Shown here: positions 11,580 to 23,459 of the stretch, piece by piece
Layout of the letters: every line of letters starts with the position of its first letter
Position numbering within the stretch: the stretch's first letter is position 1
Origin: Apodemus sylvaticus
Lineage: Eukaryota; Chordata; Mammalia; Rodentia; Muridae
Length of the DNA stretch: 64,000 bases
Direction: 5' to 3'
NCBI RefSeq assembly: GCF_947179515.1
Contig: NC_067485.1
Coordinates: 10,544,096 to 10,608,095, forward strand
Notes under the pieces: generated by a model
What the model was told of the DNA's origin: nothing
Databases searched by the model: none
What the model saw: the letters and a program-made list of their open reading frames with translations, nothing else
Program-made: the position numbers and the translations under genes

Positions 11580-12050
11580 CTATGTCCCTGTGGCCGAGTA
11601 ATACAAGTATGTTCTCCTCTAGGGGACAACTACAAGAAAAACACATCTGGGGGACACCATGGGGTAACTGCACACATGAACTCATGGCGGTGTTAACAGC
11701 ATGCATGAGACCTGCACAAGCTCAAACCAGACACAATGCTATCATAGAGAGGGAGAGGCACAAGGTCACATCATGAGCTGAGGAATTTTGTTAAATGAAT
11801 TGCTGTTGGGAGATAGAGAACTGGTTTTCCTTAAAAGTTTGTCCCTGGTAGATCAACCTCATTCCAGTGGGTGACCACACAGCCAGGAGTCTATGGGCAG
11901 CATACACTGATTTGCTTTGATTTTTTAAACTGAAGATACAAAGTTGGGTGTAAAGGGGAGGGGACTAGATCTAAAGGAAGTTAGCAGGGAGGGTGAATCT
12001 ATTCAAAATACATCCTATTGAAATTTCAAAGGACTAATAAAAAGCAAAAA
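11580..12050 (+). mobile_element. L1 (Lx-type) 3' UTR fragment
   Basis: The motif order of an old murine L1 3' UTR is readable on the plus strand: GGGGACAACTACAAG, CATGAGACCTGCACAAGCTC, the stretch around GTGGGTGACCACACAGCCAGG, CAGCATACACTGATTTG, ACAAAGTTGGGTG, then ATTTCAAAGGACTAATAAAAAG at the 3' end. No ORF2 is attached. Confidence 0.75.
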
Positions 12051-12054
12051 GAAA

Positions 12055-12820
12055 GAAGGGTAATTCCGTGTTTGTCAAAAATCATTATATTTATAACAAG
12101 TCTTAGAAACTATCCTATTTCCTTAATTTGTTCACTTTTATCTTTGGTCATGAATATATATATAATATTCTGGCATTATATATGGAACAGAAAGACATTA
12201 TTCAAAATAAAAAATTTAAAACATATTGAATTGTGTTCTTTCTCTACTTCTTACCAGAAAACTACACAGCCTGAAGTTCCCAAGATGGCTGCCTCTGCCC
12301 TCCTCCACTGATCACGTAGGAAGTTATAAGTAAATGCCTTGGCCATTATTGGCCTCCATTTAATTTTGTTTGGCTTAATTTAGACAGAAATATTAAGATA
12401 GGAAAAAATAGGGAAAGGCTTAAAACTAAAAAAAAAAAAAAAAAAAAAACTTTTTCAAAGAGTCTTGGAAAGACAACTGATTCAACTTACAGATATAAAG
12501 TGTTGTGGATGAGCATTTGGATTTCTTGTGCCATTAAAGACAATAACTACATTGCCATCCCACAAAAGGGGGCCGCTGTGGCACGGAACACAGAGAAGAG
12601 AGTCTGTGGCCTGCAACATGTCCTCTCGGCCTGAAGCCCCTCCTGATGTCTCTAGAGGCACAGAAGGCTGCAAGGAGCCCTGTTGCACTTGCTCCTAGGG
12701 GGAGTGCTGTGCTCACACTACTAAACAAGGCATGCCAGCCCTGGTGGGCTTCTTAGTCATTACCAGTTGGCGTCAAGCACGCCATCTTAGCACAGCCAGA
12801 ACAAGATGGTAGGCGTCTCT
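12055..12820. other. AT-rich then unique DNA with A22 tract
   Basis: About 750 bases, including an A22 run at 12428-12449. I see no recognised element. Confidence 0.4.
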
Positions 12821-12825
12821 GCTGT

Positions 12826-13066
12826 AATCAATAAACATCCGCCTCTCACGGCTGTGGAGGCTGGGAAGTCCAGATCAAAGTGCCAGAAGATGGTATCTGG
12901 GGAAGCCCTCTCTGGGTCGCCAAGGTGCATGGCTCTGCAGGTGCCCTCGGGGGATGGAGAAGACAGAGCTATCCCTTCTCTTCTAAGGACACGTCCCTTC
13001 GTGAGGACCTTACCACCATGACTTCTCTTACCTCCCCCAAGTTGGCTCCCTGATATCATCAAACTG
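12826..13066 (-). mobile_element. Ancient MaLR LTR fragment (MLT1/MST-like), antisense
   Basis: The motif order GGCTGTGGAGGCTGGGAAGT, CCAGATCAAAGTGCCAG, TCTTCTAAGGACACGTCCCTTC, GTGAGGACCTTACCACCATGAC, TTACCTCCC is that of the reverse strand of old mammalian MaLR LTRs. It is strongly diverged. The overlapping frames of 70-90 codons on both strands follow from this repeat. Confidence 0.5.
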
Positions 13067-13384
13067 GGAACCAGGAACAGACCATTCCATCCAAGCGACC
13101 ACCCTTGCTTCCCACCCAGTTGCTAACCAGTTTTAGCGTAAATAGGATTCTTAGGACATGATGGACAGTTTTTACAAGGCAGTTGGCACAGGAAGAGGCT
13201 CAGAACCAACCGTGGCAGCAGAGAGCGGGGCCATGTCTTGAGAGTAGGCTATAAAGAATGCACACAGTGAAGATGTAGATGGTAGCAGAACTCATTTGCA
13301 CCTTGCAAGTGTTGGGCATTGCTTATGGAATTATTTCTTCCATGCCTTGCATGACTTCTGTGATCTGGAATTGTGGTCTATATT

Positions 13385-13495
13385 TGAGATAAATGAGGCT
13401 GAAGTGGGCTACGTCACATAGCTTACAAGTTTTGGAATTAGCTTCAGTGCCCAGAGCTGGCAGGCCCCAAAGCTAGTGCTCTTTCCATTTAATTA
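13385..13495 (-). mobile_element. MIR SINE fragment, antisense
   Basis: Reads as a reverse MIR: AAATGAGGCTGAAG, CTACGTCACATAGCTTACAAG, TTTGGAATTAGCTTCAGTGCC, GCTAGTGCTCTTTCCATTTAATTATGC. It is an ancient mammalian-wide SINE. Confidence 0.6.
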
Positions 13496-13519
13496 TGCAA
13501 ATCTGCGGAATTTAATTCA

Positions 13520-13640
13520 CAGGAGAGCATCCATCTTTGTCTGGTTTGTGCACTGATGTATTCCCGACATGCAGAGCGCTCCGGTGCACATAGTGAGTGC
13601 TAAGAAAGTATTTGTTGAATGAATTAGCAAGTGAATAAAT
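13520..13640 (+). mobile_element. Possible MIR fragment
   Basis: The stretch CACATAGTGAGTGCTAAGAAAG followed by TATTTGTTGAATGAATTAGC resembles the end of a MIR copy (cumulative 'last-seen' GTGCTCAATAAATATTTGTTGAATGA type). It lies head-to-head with the antisense MIR just upstream. Confidence 0.45.
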
Positions 13641-13649
13641 CAGGACAAA

Positions 13650-16600
13650 ACCATAAATGACATGGAAACACATCAGAAGTCCCTCGTAGTTGAAGCGGAC
13701 GCACCCTGGGCATTTCAGGCTAACCACAATCAAATTAGGTCTGCTGCTCCCTAGTTTGCAGGACACGGCAAAGCAAGGTGCATACTGTTCACCACCTGCA
13801 GTCTGGCCACTCACGCAGACTCTCACCTGTCCTGGTGGCAGCTGTCCACTGGGGCAGCAGAGCCTCAAGCTGACTGGAGCAGGGCAAGCTGCCACCAGCT
13901 GATGCCCTGCAACCTCATGTCTTCCCTTGTCTGCAGCTGCCTTCTACTTTTTTTTTTTTTTAATTTCAGCTCTGTCCTTGAACACAGTTCAAATGGTGAG
14001 GCTTCAACATTTGAGTCAGTCCCCAATTCAGCACATTTCCAGTTCAATTCCAAATAGTGTTTACGTCTATCTCATACAGGCAGTCCCCCCCCCCCCCCCA
14101 GCTGTTGCAATGGAAACCTTCTCCCATGCGTTTTGGTTAGAGACTGTTACAAAAGCCATGCACGACTCCAACAGAACCAAAGCTCTCAAGTGCATGCATG
14201 TATTTGCATTGAGTGCCAAGAACGAACGGGCGTAAACAGAATCTAACTTCACTTCTGTCAGCTTTAGCTCCCTGTGCTCAAATGGGGATCAGAGTGGCCT
14301 CCCCCTCATCCCTGTGGATAGTGCCTGGGCACTGCAATGCCCAAATCCCTTGTTATGGGGAAAGGGGTGTGGAGCCTGAGAGTTCAAATGGCTTCCTCCA
14401 ATGACACACCTCGTGGGTGACACCTATGTGGCTGATACCCAAGTTCCCAACTCTGTATGACATCTTGTATGCTTACTTGCTGCAAACACCCTGATTTCAG
14501 ATCTGAGTGCATTAATATATCCCAGAAATAATTTTCCATGCAAAAAGAAAAATAACTCTGTGTTTTTGAAAAGGAAGAATAATATAAAAATTATACTTAG
14601 AGTGATTTATAGCTATTCACTTTGGGGATACAGACACAATTTGGCTTCCTCTTGCATAATTTTGTTGGTCATAATCTCCACCTGGAGTACAGTTACTACC
14701 TTCATTATTCATGGAATATTAACTTAGCCTCAATTCAGAGCGTAGGCACAAAGAACAGTTTTCCATTTTCCTAAAAAAAAAAAAAATGATTTTTCCCCAA
14801 ACTTTTTGATAAATGGCTTCAAAACTTGATTTGACATTAAGATAAATTTATACTGACAAATATTTCAGTAAATATTTAGGCTTGGTCAAAATATTCCACT
14901 GGACTCACAGTAGATGTATGACAGTTAATAAAAAAGAATCTATTGTGAGGAATTTGATTTTTGTTGGGTCAAAGTACATTAGAGAGCTCACAAATGGACT
15001 AGTGAATTACTTAGCACTTGAGCCCTTGAATCCAGTGTCCAAGCATGCTTGGGAGGATGTACTTCCTGCTCCAGGATCCTGCAACCATGGACTTTACCTC
15101 AGAAAGCATCATAGCACCAGCTGTGTTTAACTCTGCTGGTCATGAGTGCTGAACACAGCATGGGTGATCATGGGTGTTAAACCTTGGACAAGTCACCTAA
15201 ACCTGAGTTTGGGGTTTCCTCAAGTGAAAATAAATGCAAGAATCTTTGGAAGAAGTTTTTGGAAGATGTTATATAGACTGAACATTTCCAAACCCCTAGC
15301 ACAGTGTTACAACAGTTAACTTGTGCAGCCACCTGGTAACTTTGTATCTGTGCCCCAGTATAGCCTTCTACCCATTTTCTAGAGAAGGAAAACCAAGAAC
15401 AGCTTAATTCACTCACACAGATAGTGAGTGACTCCATTCTGTCTGATTCCTGCTGCTCATTACTGTGCATGTGTACCACTCTTTCTGGTCTCTACACCAG
15501 TCCTAGGCGTAGTTCAACTTAGTTCCAGAGGACAGATTCTCCATGCGATTGACAAACCCTTTCTCGAGCTTCTTCACCCTGATACCAAGGTCAACCATTG
15601 GGCTGGCAATGGAGTATGCACATCAGGGCATTTCTCATACAGACTGTCTTCACGATGGTAAATAAAAGATGTTGTTTCCTCGGATTGGACACAGGGAGTG
15701 CAGCACCTTCGTGCCATCAAACCACTTGTCAGTTCTGGACATGCTGGGGAGGGGCTGCGAGTCTCACATCAGGATGTCTCCCACAGAGCAGGGCCCGGGA
15801 TTGGCTGAATCCATCAGTAACCAAATGTGCAGAGAGGAAGTTCAATCTCTAGCTAGAGTCAGGAAATCAGCTAGGCTGATCTAAAAATCCTTCAGCATTT
15901 GGAAGAGCTAACAATTTGAAAGGGAAAGATCTTTCCTCCTCTCGTGTGGGAAAATGCCGTTACCTCTCACTAGTGGGGGATGGGAAGAACTTGCCAGATG
16001 TAAAATTCATTCCCTTAGCTCTAGCCTGCTGGCTTTCAATTTGGAACCTTATAAATTGTGCCTGCTTTGACTACAGGAAACCCCTCACACCCTCTTCCTG
16101 CTGGCAGGAATAGATGATGTTCCTCAGAGAAATATTATCCTGAGAGTTTCTTGGTACACTAGGCAAAAATGTCTTATTGAATTTTACAACTCCATAAAAC
16201 CTGAATTAAAGTGTTAGCACTACCTGCTAACTGCCTAATCTATCTTCTCTCAGAAACATGGTATTTTTTTTTTCCTGGTTTTTTCAAAATGCTCGGTATG
16301 CCTGCAACCTCATTTGAAGGCAGCGATTGAAATGATCAGTAACTGAGCCTTCTGGTTCTAAGTCCACCCCAGAGCCATCACGTACACTGGAAGCCCAGCA
16401 TCTATCAAATGGAAGATGTGGAAGAACACCATCATCACCAAACGGCAGCCTTTACCGAAAATTTCAATCTTGGCACTAATGGGTAACATTCAGTATATTG
16501 TATGTAGCCAGCTAGAACTACAAAATCCATCTTTGCATGGCAGACACATATTAAGTCCTCTGTTGGAACACTTCTTCTATTCAGGTGGGGTGAAATTTAT

Positions 16601-16665
16601 TAAGCAAGGACTTGAAGATTTCTTGTGTATTACTTCTGCTTATGTGTATCTAATATCTATCTGCA
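13650..16665. other. Mostly unique DNA, 3 kb
   Basis: No young transposon is recognised. Simple tracts are T14 at 13950, C15 at 14085-14099 and A13 at 14773. The stretch at 15360-15425 (CCCATTTTCTAGAGAAGG, CACTCACACAGATAG) may be an antisense MIR remnant. Open frames here are 60-100 codons, overlap on both strands and have no recognisable domains. Confidence 0.4.
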
Positions 16666-16671
16666 GGGTGA

Positions 16672-16816
16672 ACTCCACACGTGTGCAGTGCTCATGGCAG
16701 CCAGAAGAGGGTGCTAGATCCCTTGGAGCTGGAGTCATGTGTGGCTATGGGTTCTCTGAGCTCAGGTCCTCTGGAAAAACAGCAAGAGCTCTTACTTTGA
16801 GCCATTTCTCCAGCCC
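16672..16816 (-). mobile_element. B2 SINE, antisense
   Basis: Antisense B2: GCCAGAAGAGGGTGCTAGATC, GAGCTCAGGTCCTCTGG, GCAAGAGCTCTTACTTTGAG, CCATTTCTCCAGCCC. Confidence 0.88.
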
Positions 16817-17007
16817 GTTGGACCTGCAAAATGTTATCTAATTAAACAGCCATGTGATGGTTACCTACTAGTCACCTCTGCAGCCATTTATTAGATATGT
16901 GACCATTTGCACACAATGAGACTTTCCCAAGTCTTAGTTGACTTATGCTTTGTCATAGTAATGCTCTTGTATGATTTAAAACACACCCATGGATTGAGTT
17001 CTGGCCT

Positions 17008-17049
17008 GGGTGTGGTGGTACACCCAGCACTCAGGAAAGAGACAGTAGT

Positions 17050-17084
<35 letters not shown>
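17008..17084 (+). repeat. B1 5' fragment with (TG)n
   Basis: A short B1-like start (CTGGGTGTGGTGGTACA, then CCCAGCACTCAGGAAAGAGA) runs straight into (TG)n at 17050-17083. Part of the B1 appears deleted. Confidence 0.6.
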
Positions 17085-17089
17085 TATGA

Positions 17090-17860
17090 GTGCTCAGATG
17101 AATACTTTGCACATATAGTACCCTATAAATATTGTATGTGAGTATATAATAACCTCTCATACAGAAGTGCTTGATCAGTAAATGTTTCATGTTCCTGTTA
17201 TTATCCCTATCAGAACCATCAGCCTGTCTGGCACCATGCTTAGGCCTAAGAAAGAAACAAAGCTGTAAAGCACACTCCTGAGGACTCATCCTCTATAGTG
17301 GAGCAGACAAACATGCAGCTTGTGGGAGTGGACCCTGCTGGACGCTGAACTTGGAAGACATTGACTCTAGACTAGGCATCCACTGAAAATCACGATAAGA
17401 TAAAACTAGAAATTAAATGCATCACTACTATCTTCAGACATTGGCTCATGAGCATCAGTAGCACATGACCATGAAGGATGGGCATCCAAAGCCTGGGGAA
17501 TGATTCTCTGGCCACTGCACAGCACACTGCAGTCAGGTGTAATGTGCTCATTCTAGTGAGCTGGTGACGGAGAGGCCACAGGCTTAGGTCTGGGCAGAAA
17601 CATCCCACAGATGCCCATGTCAGGGGCTGTAGAGAGAATCTCTTATAAGCATCACCTGTCGGGAGAAAGGGACTCAAGGAACTTGAAAAACCTGATGGTG
17701 AAGCTTACACAATTAGAAAAACTCAGGGAAACAGGTGGAGAGAAACAGCTACCAACTGAAAGGTGTGGGAAGGAATCTGCTGCATGTCTAACGGGTATCC
17801 CAAAGCAGATGGGAGTAGAAGGTGGGTCAGAATAGATATTTAAGGATAGTTGTAGGCTTA
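17090..17860. other. Unique DNA, no feature recognised
   Basis: About 770 bases with no repeat signature. Short frames only. Confidence 0.4.
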
Positions 17861-17864
17861 GATT

Positions 17865-18729
17865 TTCAAAACCTACTTTAATTGTAGTTGTTTAACACTT
17901 TAATCTCCTACCTTCTAGCCCACCATCCACCAGAGGTGGGGGGAAGAAAGGTTAATAGGAAATGGGGGGTGTGGACCTGGTTAGAAATAGTTCTTTGGGG
18001 GTGATTCCAATCTTTGTTGTCTGCAGTCCAATCCACTAGCAAAACATCAACAAAAACCAGCACGTGCAGTCCAGTCCATTCGGCAAAAACCAAATACCAA
18101 TGAGTAGCAGTGGCTCAATTCAGAAGAAACTGGGGAGCAGGGAGGTCTACAGAAGCAGCAAGAAGCATCCAGAATACCACCAGAAATGCTTTGGTATGTT
18201 TCTCTCTACGAAGCCACAACAAACGAAGGTCAGTGGAAAAGCAAAGCAAGCCTATACAAGAACATTGTCAGTGAAGACCAGCAGCAACAAAGACCAGCGA
18301 AGACCAGCAATGAGTTGCAAGGTGAACCAATGCAAGAGTGCCGTCCACTGTCTGGTGGGTTATACTTACAGTCTTTCCAAACACCATGGGTCCTCTCAAG
18401 TGTCTGCTCCATCAAAACATCACATTCCCCTCCACCAGGTAACTTCCAGAAAAAACACCACATGTCTGCTCTCAGTGAAACATCCTCTCACCTGTCTGCT
18501 TCAGCAAAACATCCTCTCATCAGACAGTGTCCAGAAAAACAAAACATGAAACAACTGGGTCTCCAAAGAAACCAGAAATTCCTACACTTCATTTAGAATC
18601 TGAAGTCTCCCCAAACTTACTTTACAAAATGAACACTTAAAGTATTCCTCCTCTGGAACTCTCCACTTTCAGAGCACTTTTCCCACTTTTTTTCCTTATT
18701 AAAATTACAGTGGTTCTACTATAAGAAAT
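17865..18729 (+). repeat. Unnamed ~860-bp rodent repeat, copy 1
   Basis: It runs from TTTCAAAACCTACTTTAAT to CTACTATAAGAAATA. It shares ordered motifs with 25926-26804: a start TTTCAAAACCT, CCACCAGAGGT, a TGTGGACCTGGTTAGAAA-type stretch, TTGTTGTCTGCAGTCC, CTGCTTCAGCAAAACATCC sub-repeats and the ACTATAAGAAA end. Internally the CTGTCTGCTTCAGC module repeats. It looks like a medium-reiterated rodent repeat (RMER class?), but I cannot name it with confidence. The 161- and 136-codon frames inside (18064-18596) lie in this repeat and are not genes. Confidence 0.65.
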
Positions 18730-18836
18730 ATAACAAATAAATGTATAACTTCTGGAGGCTTATCAAACCTCAAGATATACAAATACCAAACTAATCCATA
18801 CCTAGCTATTGCTGGTGATCAGGGGTCTAGGCCATG

Positions 18837-19224
18837 TGTTTCCAAACTGGTGGCGTCTTACTAGGGAATAAAATCAAGGTCCACAGAGATTACCAAGAAT
18901 GAAATACTCTATTCAAAGCCAAGTGATAACACAGATTGGAGAGGAAGACTCAAGACAACAGCAGGCCACAAGTGTGAAGGAACTCTGGAGCCCAAGGTAT
19001 TGCCTGGGGCTTCCTTTTATGGGGTTAAGGTCAGGAGGATGGCGTTACTAAGGGGCATAGTTTGGATGGTTCTGTTTTGATTGACAGGTTGTTATACAAC
19101 CATTAGGTATGATTCATGCCCTTTCCCATGATATGTCTGATATTAATCATATGCACATCTAATTATGCATAGACATGAGATTGTAAGTACAGGATTCTCC
19201 CTAAAAGTTCACCTGAGGACACAG
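18837..19224 (-). mobile_element. LTR-like block, antisense
   Basis: On the minus strand this ~390-base block starts TGTGTCCTCAGGTGAAC. It has a TATA-like ATAAAAGG (window ~19014-19020) about halfway along and ends GTTTGGAAACA, giving TG...CA ends. The order promoter-like AT box, then CT-rich leader, fits a solo ERV LTR. No flanking duplication was found, and the family is not recognised. Confidence 0.4.
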
Positions 19225-19229
19225 GTTTG

Positions 19230-20530
19230 CCTCTGTGCCTATGTATCCAAAATGGGTCAGGCCAGATGAGGCTTTCTACTCACTTACTCAGGCATTTACT
19301 GAATACAACTCAAGTGTTTGACAGTCACTAAAGGAGAGGAGAAATGTGTCCTGTTGTTCAGAGTACGTTGTGGGGGTCTTAGGTTGCTAGGTATATTGTT
19401 AAGAATGGAGAATGGAGTATATGCATATGGGTTAGGGCACTTCAGTGCCAAGTGAATTATTGAAAAAGGGGTGTGGGCACCCAAACCACATGGAGTCCCA
19501 GGTTGCTGAGCTGTTCCCTATGAGTATCTACCTCATAGATACATTATAGGAGAAACTCTAAATCAAAAAGAAAAACAAAGGATGGGAGAAAATAATTTAA
19601 ATGATCACTTACTTTTCAGCAGCAATGGAGACAAAAAGATATTGAACAACTTTATATATATATACATACGCATGCATATATGCATATCTACAAATATACA
19701 TCTATGTGTGTATATATCAGATACATACATATAGACATACACATATACATGAAAGAATATATTTGGGAATATGACTCCTGAGGGTTGGGATACATATGGT
19801 GAAACAAAGTCATGACACCAGGAAGAAGCTAAGGTCTCACTCACATCATGAGTTGTAAGCATGAAACCGAAGCAGTATACCAAGCATGGCCTTGAAACCT
19901 CAAAGTTCACTGCAGAGATACCCTTTCTCAAATGACACCTCCCCTTCCTAAACCGACTAGAACAGCGCCACCTACTGGGCACAAAGTACTAAAACATCTG
20001 CGCCTAGGAGGGACATTCTCACTCAAGCTAAAACACAGTGGAAAGATCATTTTAATCAGTTATTCGATGTCCAGGGTGTGAATCCTTTTACTATATAAAA
20101 TTCATACAATAGGATGAATTGAGTACATACTAGGAACACTGAGGAAGGAAGAGAATGTCTTTAGGAATGCTACATCTTTTAACAGCTCTCCAGTACAGCT
20201 CCATTGCAGACCAACTACTTCCACTTTCCTACTAGCGTCTAAGTGCTAATAAGGTAACTAGTTTCAGTTGTTTGTAAATTAAATTCCCAATTCATAAGAC
20301 AAGGTCCTAACCCACCACCATGAATAAAATATTAAAAATCATATAAAATATGCATTATTGTATACATAATTTTATATTTTCAGTGGTAAATCACACATAT
20401 GATAAGTAGTGAGGAATGCCAAGATATATTAATTACACAGCCTAGGAGGGGATGTGGAGCAGGGTATGGAGATGAGGGTGGATAAAGGTCAGTCAGGTCT
20501 TTCAGCCATGTAAACATGATCTCAGAATAT
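19230..20530. other. AT-rich unique DNA
   Basis: About 1.3 kb with a TATA/CATA-rich stretch at 19650-19755. I see no recognised element or gene. Confidence 0.4.
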
Positions 20531-20534
20531 TATA

Positions 20535-20690
20535 TGATAGTATCTTTTCTATCTTTTTCCTTTTATGACAATAGACTCATTTCTCACATAATATACCCCT
20601 GGTTACCTTTCCCCTCCTTCTGCTCCTCCCAATTCCTCCCCACCTCTCCTACAAAGTGGTCAAAGCAAAAGAAAACAGTGTAGAATTCTG
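20535..20690 (-). mobile_element. L1 (Lx-type) 3' UTR fragment, antisense
   Basis: ACAATAGACTCATTTCTCACA, TAATATACCCCTGGTTACC and the C/T-rich TCCTCCCAATTCCTCCCCACC are the reverse strand of the G-rich 3' UTR of old murine L1s. Confidence 0.55.
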
Positions 20691-20724
20691 TTTAAGCTAA
20701 AATATCCTTTAAACAAGAATAAGC

Positions 20725-20870
20725 TTGTCAGGGGGTGGTGTCTTTAATCCCAGCACTCGGGAGTTGAGGCCAGAAAACTATCATGAGTTTCCAGGCAGCC
20801 TGGGATGGAGTAGTGAGTTCCGGGATAGCCTGGGCTACCATGTGAGACTCTTTCTCAAAACAAAACAGAC
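20725..20870 (+). mobile_element. Diverged B1-related SINE
   Basis: GGGGGTGGTGTCTTTAATCC, AGCACTCGGGAGTTGAGGCC, GTGAGTTCCGGGATAGCCTG, GGCTACCATGTGAGACTC and an AAAACAAAAC tail. The right half is closer to a B1/proto-B1 than to young B1. Confidence 0.75.
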
Positions 20871-21042
20871 AACAAGGTCTGTGGCATATTCTCCAAGGAA
20901 ATGCCAGCTCAGAGGAATCGGTGCCAGGAAACCTGTACACTGCAGGAAATGCTGGCCAGCGTTTTTAGGCTGTAAGAGAATGACTACAGTAAAGACCTAG
21001 AAGTGCAAGGGATGGTCAGTAAGGACATATATAACACTAAGA

Positions 21043-21235
21043 GGGCTGGACAGATGATGGCTCCCTGCTGAAAACCACATGCTGCTCCTCCAGAGGCCAT
21101 GAGTTCTGGTCCTAGCACCCACACTGGGCAGCTCCCAACTGCCTGTAATCCTCCTCCAGCACAGCTGAACATGCATGCACATGCACACACAAAATTAAAT
21201 ATAAAAATCTTGCATGGACACAAAATTAAATGTAA
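21043..21235 (+). mobile_element. B2 SINE with duplicated tail
   Basis: GGGCTGGACAGATGATGGCTC, CTGCTCCTCCAGAGGCCATG, CCTAGCACCCACACTGGGCAG, then a CATG/CACA-rich 3' end. The AAATTAAATATAAAAATCTT tail is followed by a second near copy (ACACAAAATTAAATGTAAAA). Confidence 0.82.
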
Positions 21236-21503
21236 AATCTTATAAATACAAACATTTGTATGATTGTTTTTCTTCTACAAATTTCCTTGTAAGGCAATTA
21301 ACCATCTATTTTTTTTTAAAGAAAATTGTAGAGGTTTATAACACAGGTAGACAAACAATACAACATTCAAGCAAATGAACACTCATGTTGGTAAGAGGAA
21401 CCACACTGCTGTGAGGTTACCACACTTAAGAAGTGCAATGCTGGAAAGTGGAAGTTTCTTGTGGAGATGAAAGTATGATATATGTATGAAACAGAAGCTT
21501 GAT

Positions 21504-21904
21504 CTGTCAGTGTGAGCTGGAAATGTGAACTGGCAGGTGTGAGCTATCAGTGTGAACTGGCAGGTGTGAGCTATCAGTGTGAACTGGCGGGTGTGAGCTA
21601 TCAGTGTGAACTGGCGGTGTGAGCTATCAGTGTGAACTGGCAGTGTGAGCTGACAGGGTGAGCTGGCAGGTGTGAACTGGCAGGTGTGAGCTATCAGTGT
21701 GAACTGGCAGTGTGAGCTGGCAGGTGTGAACTGGCAGGGGTGAACTGGCAAGGGTGAGCTGGTAGGGGTGAGCTGGCAGGGGTGAGCTGGCAGGGGTGAG
21801 CTGGCAGGTGTGAGCTGGCAGTGTGAGCTATCAGTGTGAGCTAACAGTACAAGCTGGCAGGGGTGATCTGTCAGTGTGAGATGTCAGGTGTGAGAATGAA
21901 CTGG
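21504..21904. repeat. Minisatellite, 12-14 bp GTGAGCTGGCAG-type units
   Basis: About 400 bases of tandem GTGAGCTGGCAGG / GTGAACTGGCAGG / GTGAGCTATCA units, roughly thirty copies with interleaved variants. The Thr/Ser/Gln/Phe-rich 122-codon minus-strand frame here is a repeat translation. Confidence 0.95.
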
Positions 21905-21909
21905 CTTTA

Positions 21910-23280
21910 TTTATTTGTGGTGAGTTAAATATGTAAACTGTAACCCTGAAAACAACCTCTAAATATGGACAGGAAAGAGAGAGGGATAGTGACTGTGGAT
22001 GGGAAAAATGAAGTTGGATATAAAATATCTTCAACAGAATGTATGAGATCAGTGGAGGAACGAAACCCAGGAAGGAAGCACAGGAGAAAGCGGCAAGACA
22101 CTAAGCCAACCTGAAAAACAACATCCATGCTAAGTGTTAGTATGCTAGAGGCTAAAGGTCAGAAATTGGCTGGTTAAAACATCATGGCCATGTATGCTAG
22201 TTGAAACAAAAGGACACATAACTATTCTCAAAACAAACAAACCAAAAAAAGGCAACAACATATCATGTAGGCGGAAGTCATGAGGAAAATGGGCCTCCCC
22301 CACACCAATATCAGCCAGAAGTCCCTACGATAAGACCACTGCAGGATCTATAACACACTGCACAAGATACACAAGTTATAAGAGATATGGCCGTGATAAC
22401 AGCGGCAATTCATCGGGAAGACAAACAAGTCTATGTGCATATGCGTCTGATCAAAGGACAGAGCCCAGGAGACATAACAGGCTGGGAGCGAAGGGAGAAC
22501 AGAAGGATGGAAAATCCGCAGCACTATCAATCAACCAGCTCAGTGCAGGACACCACTAACCACCACTTGAAGAAAAAAAAAACATCATTTTCAGATTCAC
22601 ACATCAAATGTTCACATTAGTAAACCTTAGTAAAGGAGCACAAACTGAGCCAGAGAGAAGTGTCTGTAGACTTCAAAAGATGGTGTGGAATCCATCCTCA
22701 AAGAGAGAACACCTTAGCCTGATAGCCGGTGTCTGATAAAGGCCACAGCGAACTCAGTATGCAGAGATGGAGAACTGAGTGTTCTTCCTGTAAACTGGGG
22801 AGACAGCACCATTATTTGATTGTGGACAAGACAATTAGGCAAGAAAGAGAAACCAGAGTCAGTCAGATTGAGGATTAAAAACCCAAAACAATCTCCAGCA
22901 GAAGGCAAGCCTAAGGGCCCCACAAACAAACGCTATTAGATCTAATTATGTTCACAGAGCAGAGCGACAGGATACGAGGAAGTGCCCAAGACCAGTGGCT
23001 CTTCTCCTCTGCTAGCACTAAGCAACTCAGAAGGAGTCTTAATAACTCCCATTTATTTGCAGTGGGAGCCACACTCAAGCAGGCTGGCCACACCCTTCTG
23101 TAACTGGGGTAACTTTCTCCCTGTATTATCAGTTGTTTATCTCAATCAAGCCTTGGAAACCAGAGTCTTTTCTTCTTTTTTTCTTTGTCTAATTTTTTTT
23201 TAAAAAATTAAATTTAAAAATTAAATTAAATGCAATTAAAATGTAATTGCATTGATTACCTACTATCTTGTCCCTTTCCT
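21910..23280. other. Mostly unique DNA
   Basis: About 1.35 kb without an assigned element. An AT-rich block at 23195-23240 has AATTAAATTTAAAAATTAAA character. No gene recognised. Confidence 0.4.
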
Positions 23281-23289
23281 TCCCTGTTT

Positions 23290-23455
23290 CTTTTTTTTTT
23301 TTAATTTCAAAGTGTCTTTTTTTATTGGCTATTTTCTTTATTTACATTTCAAATGTTATCCCCTTTCCCAGTTTCCTCCCCTCCTGGAAAGCCCCATCCC
23401 ATGGAGACAATGTGTAGAGCAGAGACTGAAGGAAAGGCCATGCAGATACAGAGTC
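23290..23455 (-). mobile_element. L1 3' end, antisense
   Basis: A poly(T) run (L1 tail on the minus strand) leads into TTTATTGGCTATTTTCTTTATT, TACATTTCAAATGTTATCCC and CAGAGACTGAAGGAAAGGCC, which are reverse-strand L1 3' UTR motifs. Confidence 0.7.
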
Positions 23456-23459
23456 TTTT

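Noticed and set aside
18064..18596. 161- and 136-residue overlapping proteins
   Set aside because: They lie within an interspersed repeat whose second copy (25.9-26.8 kb) does not keep the frames.
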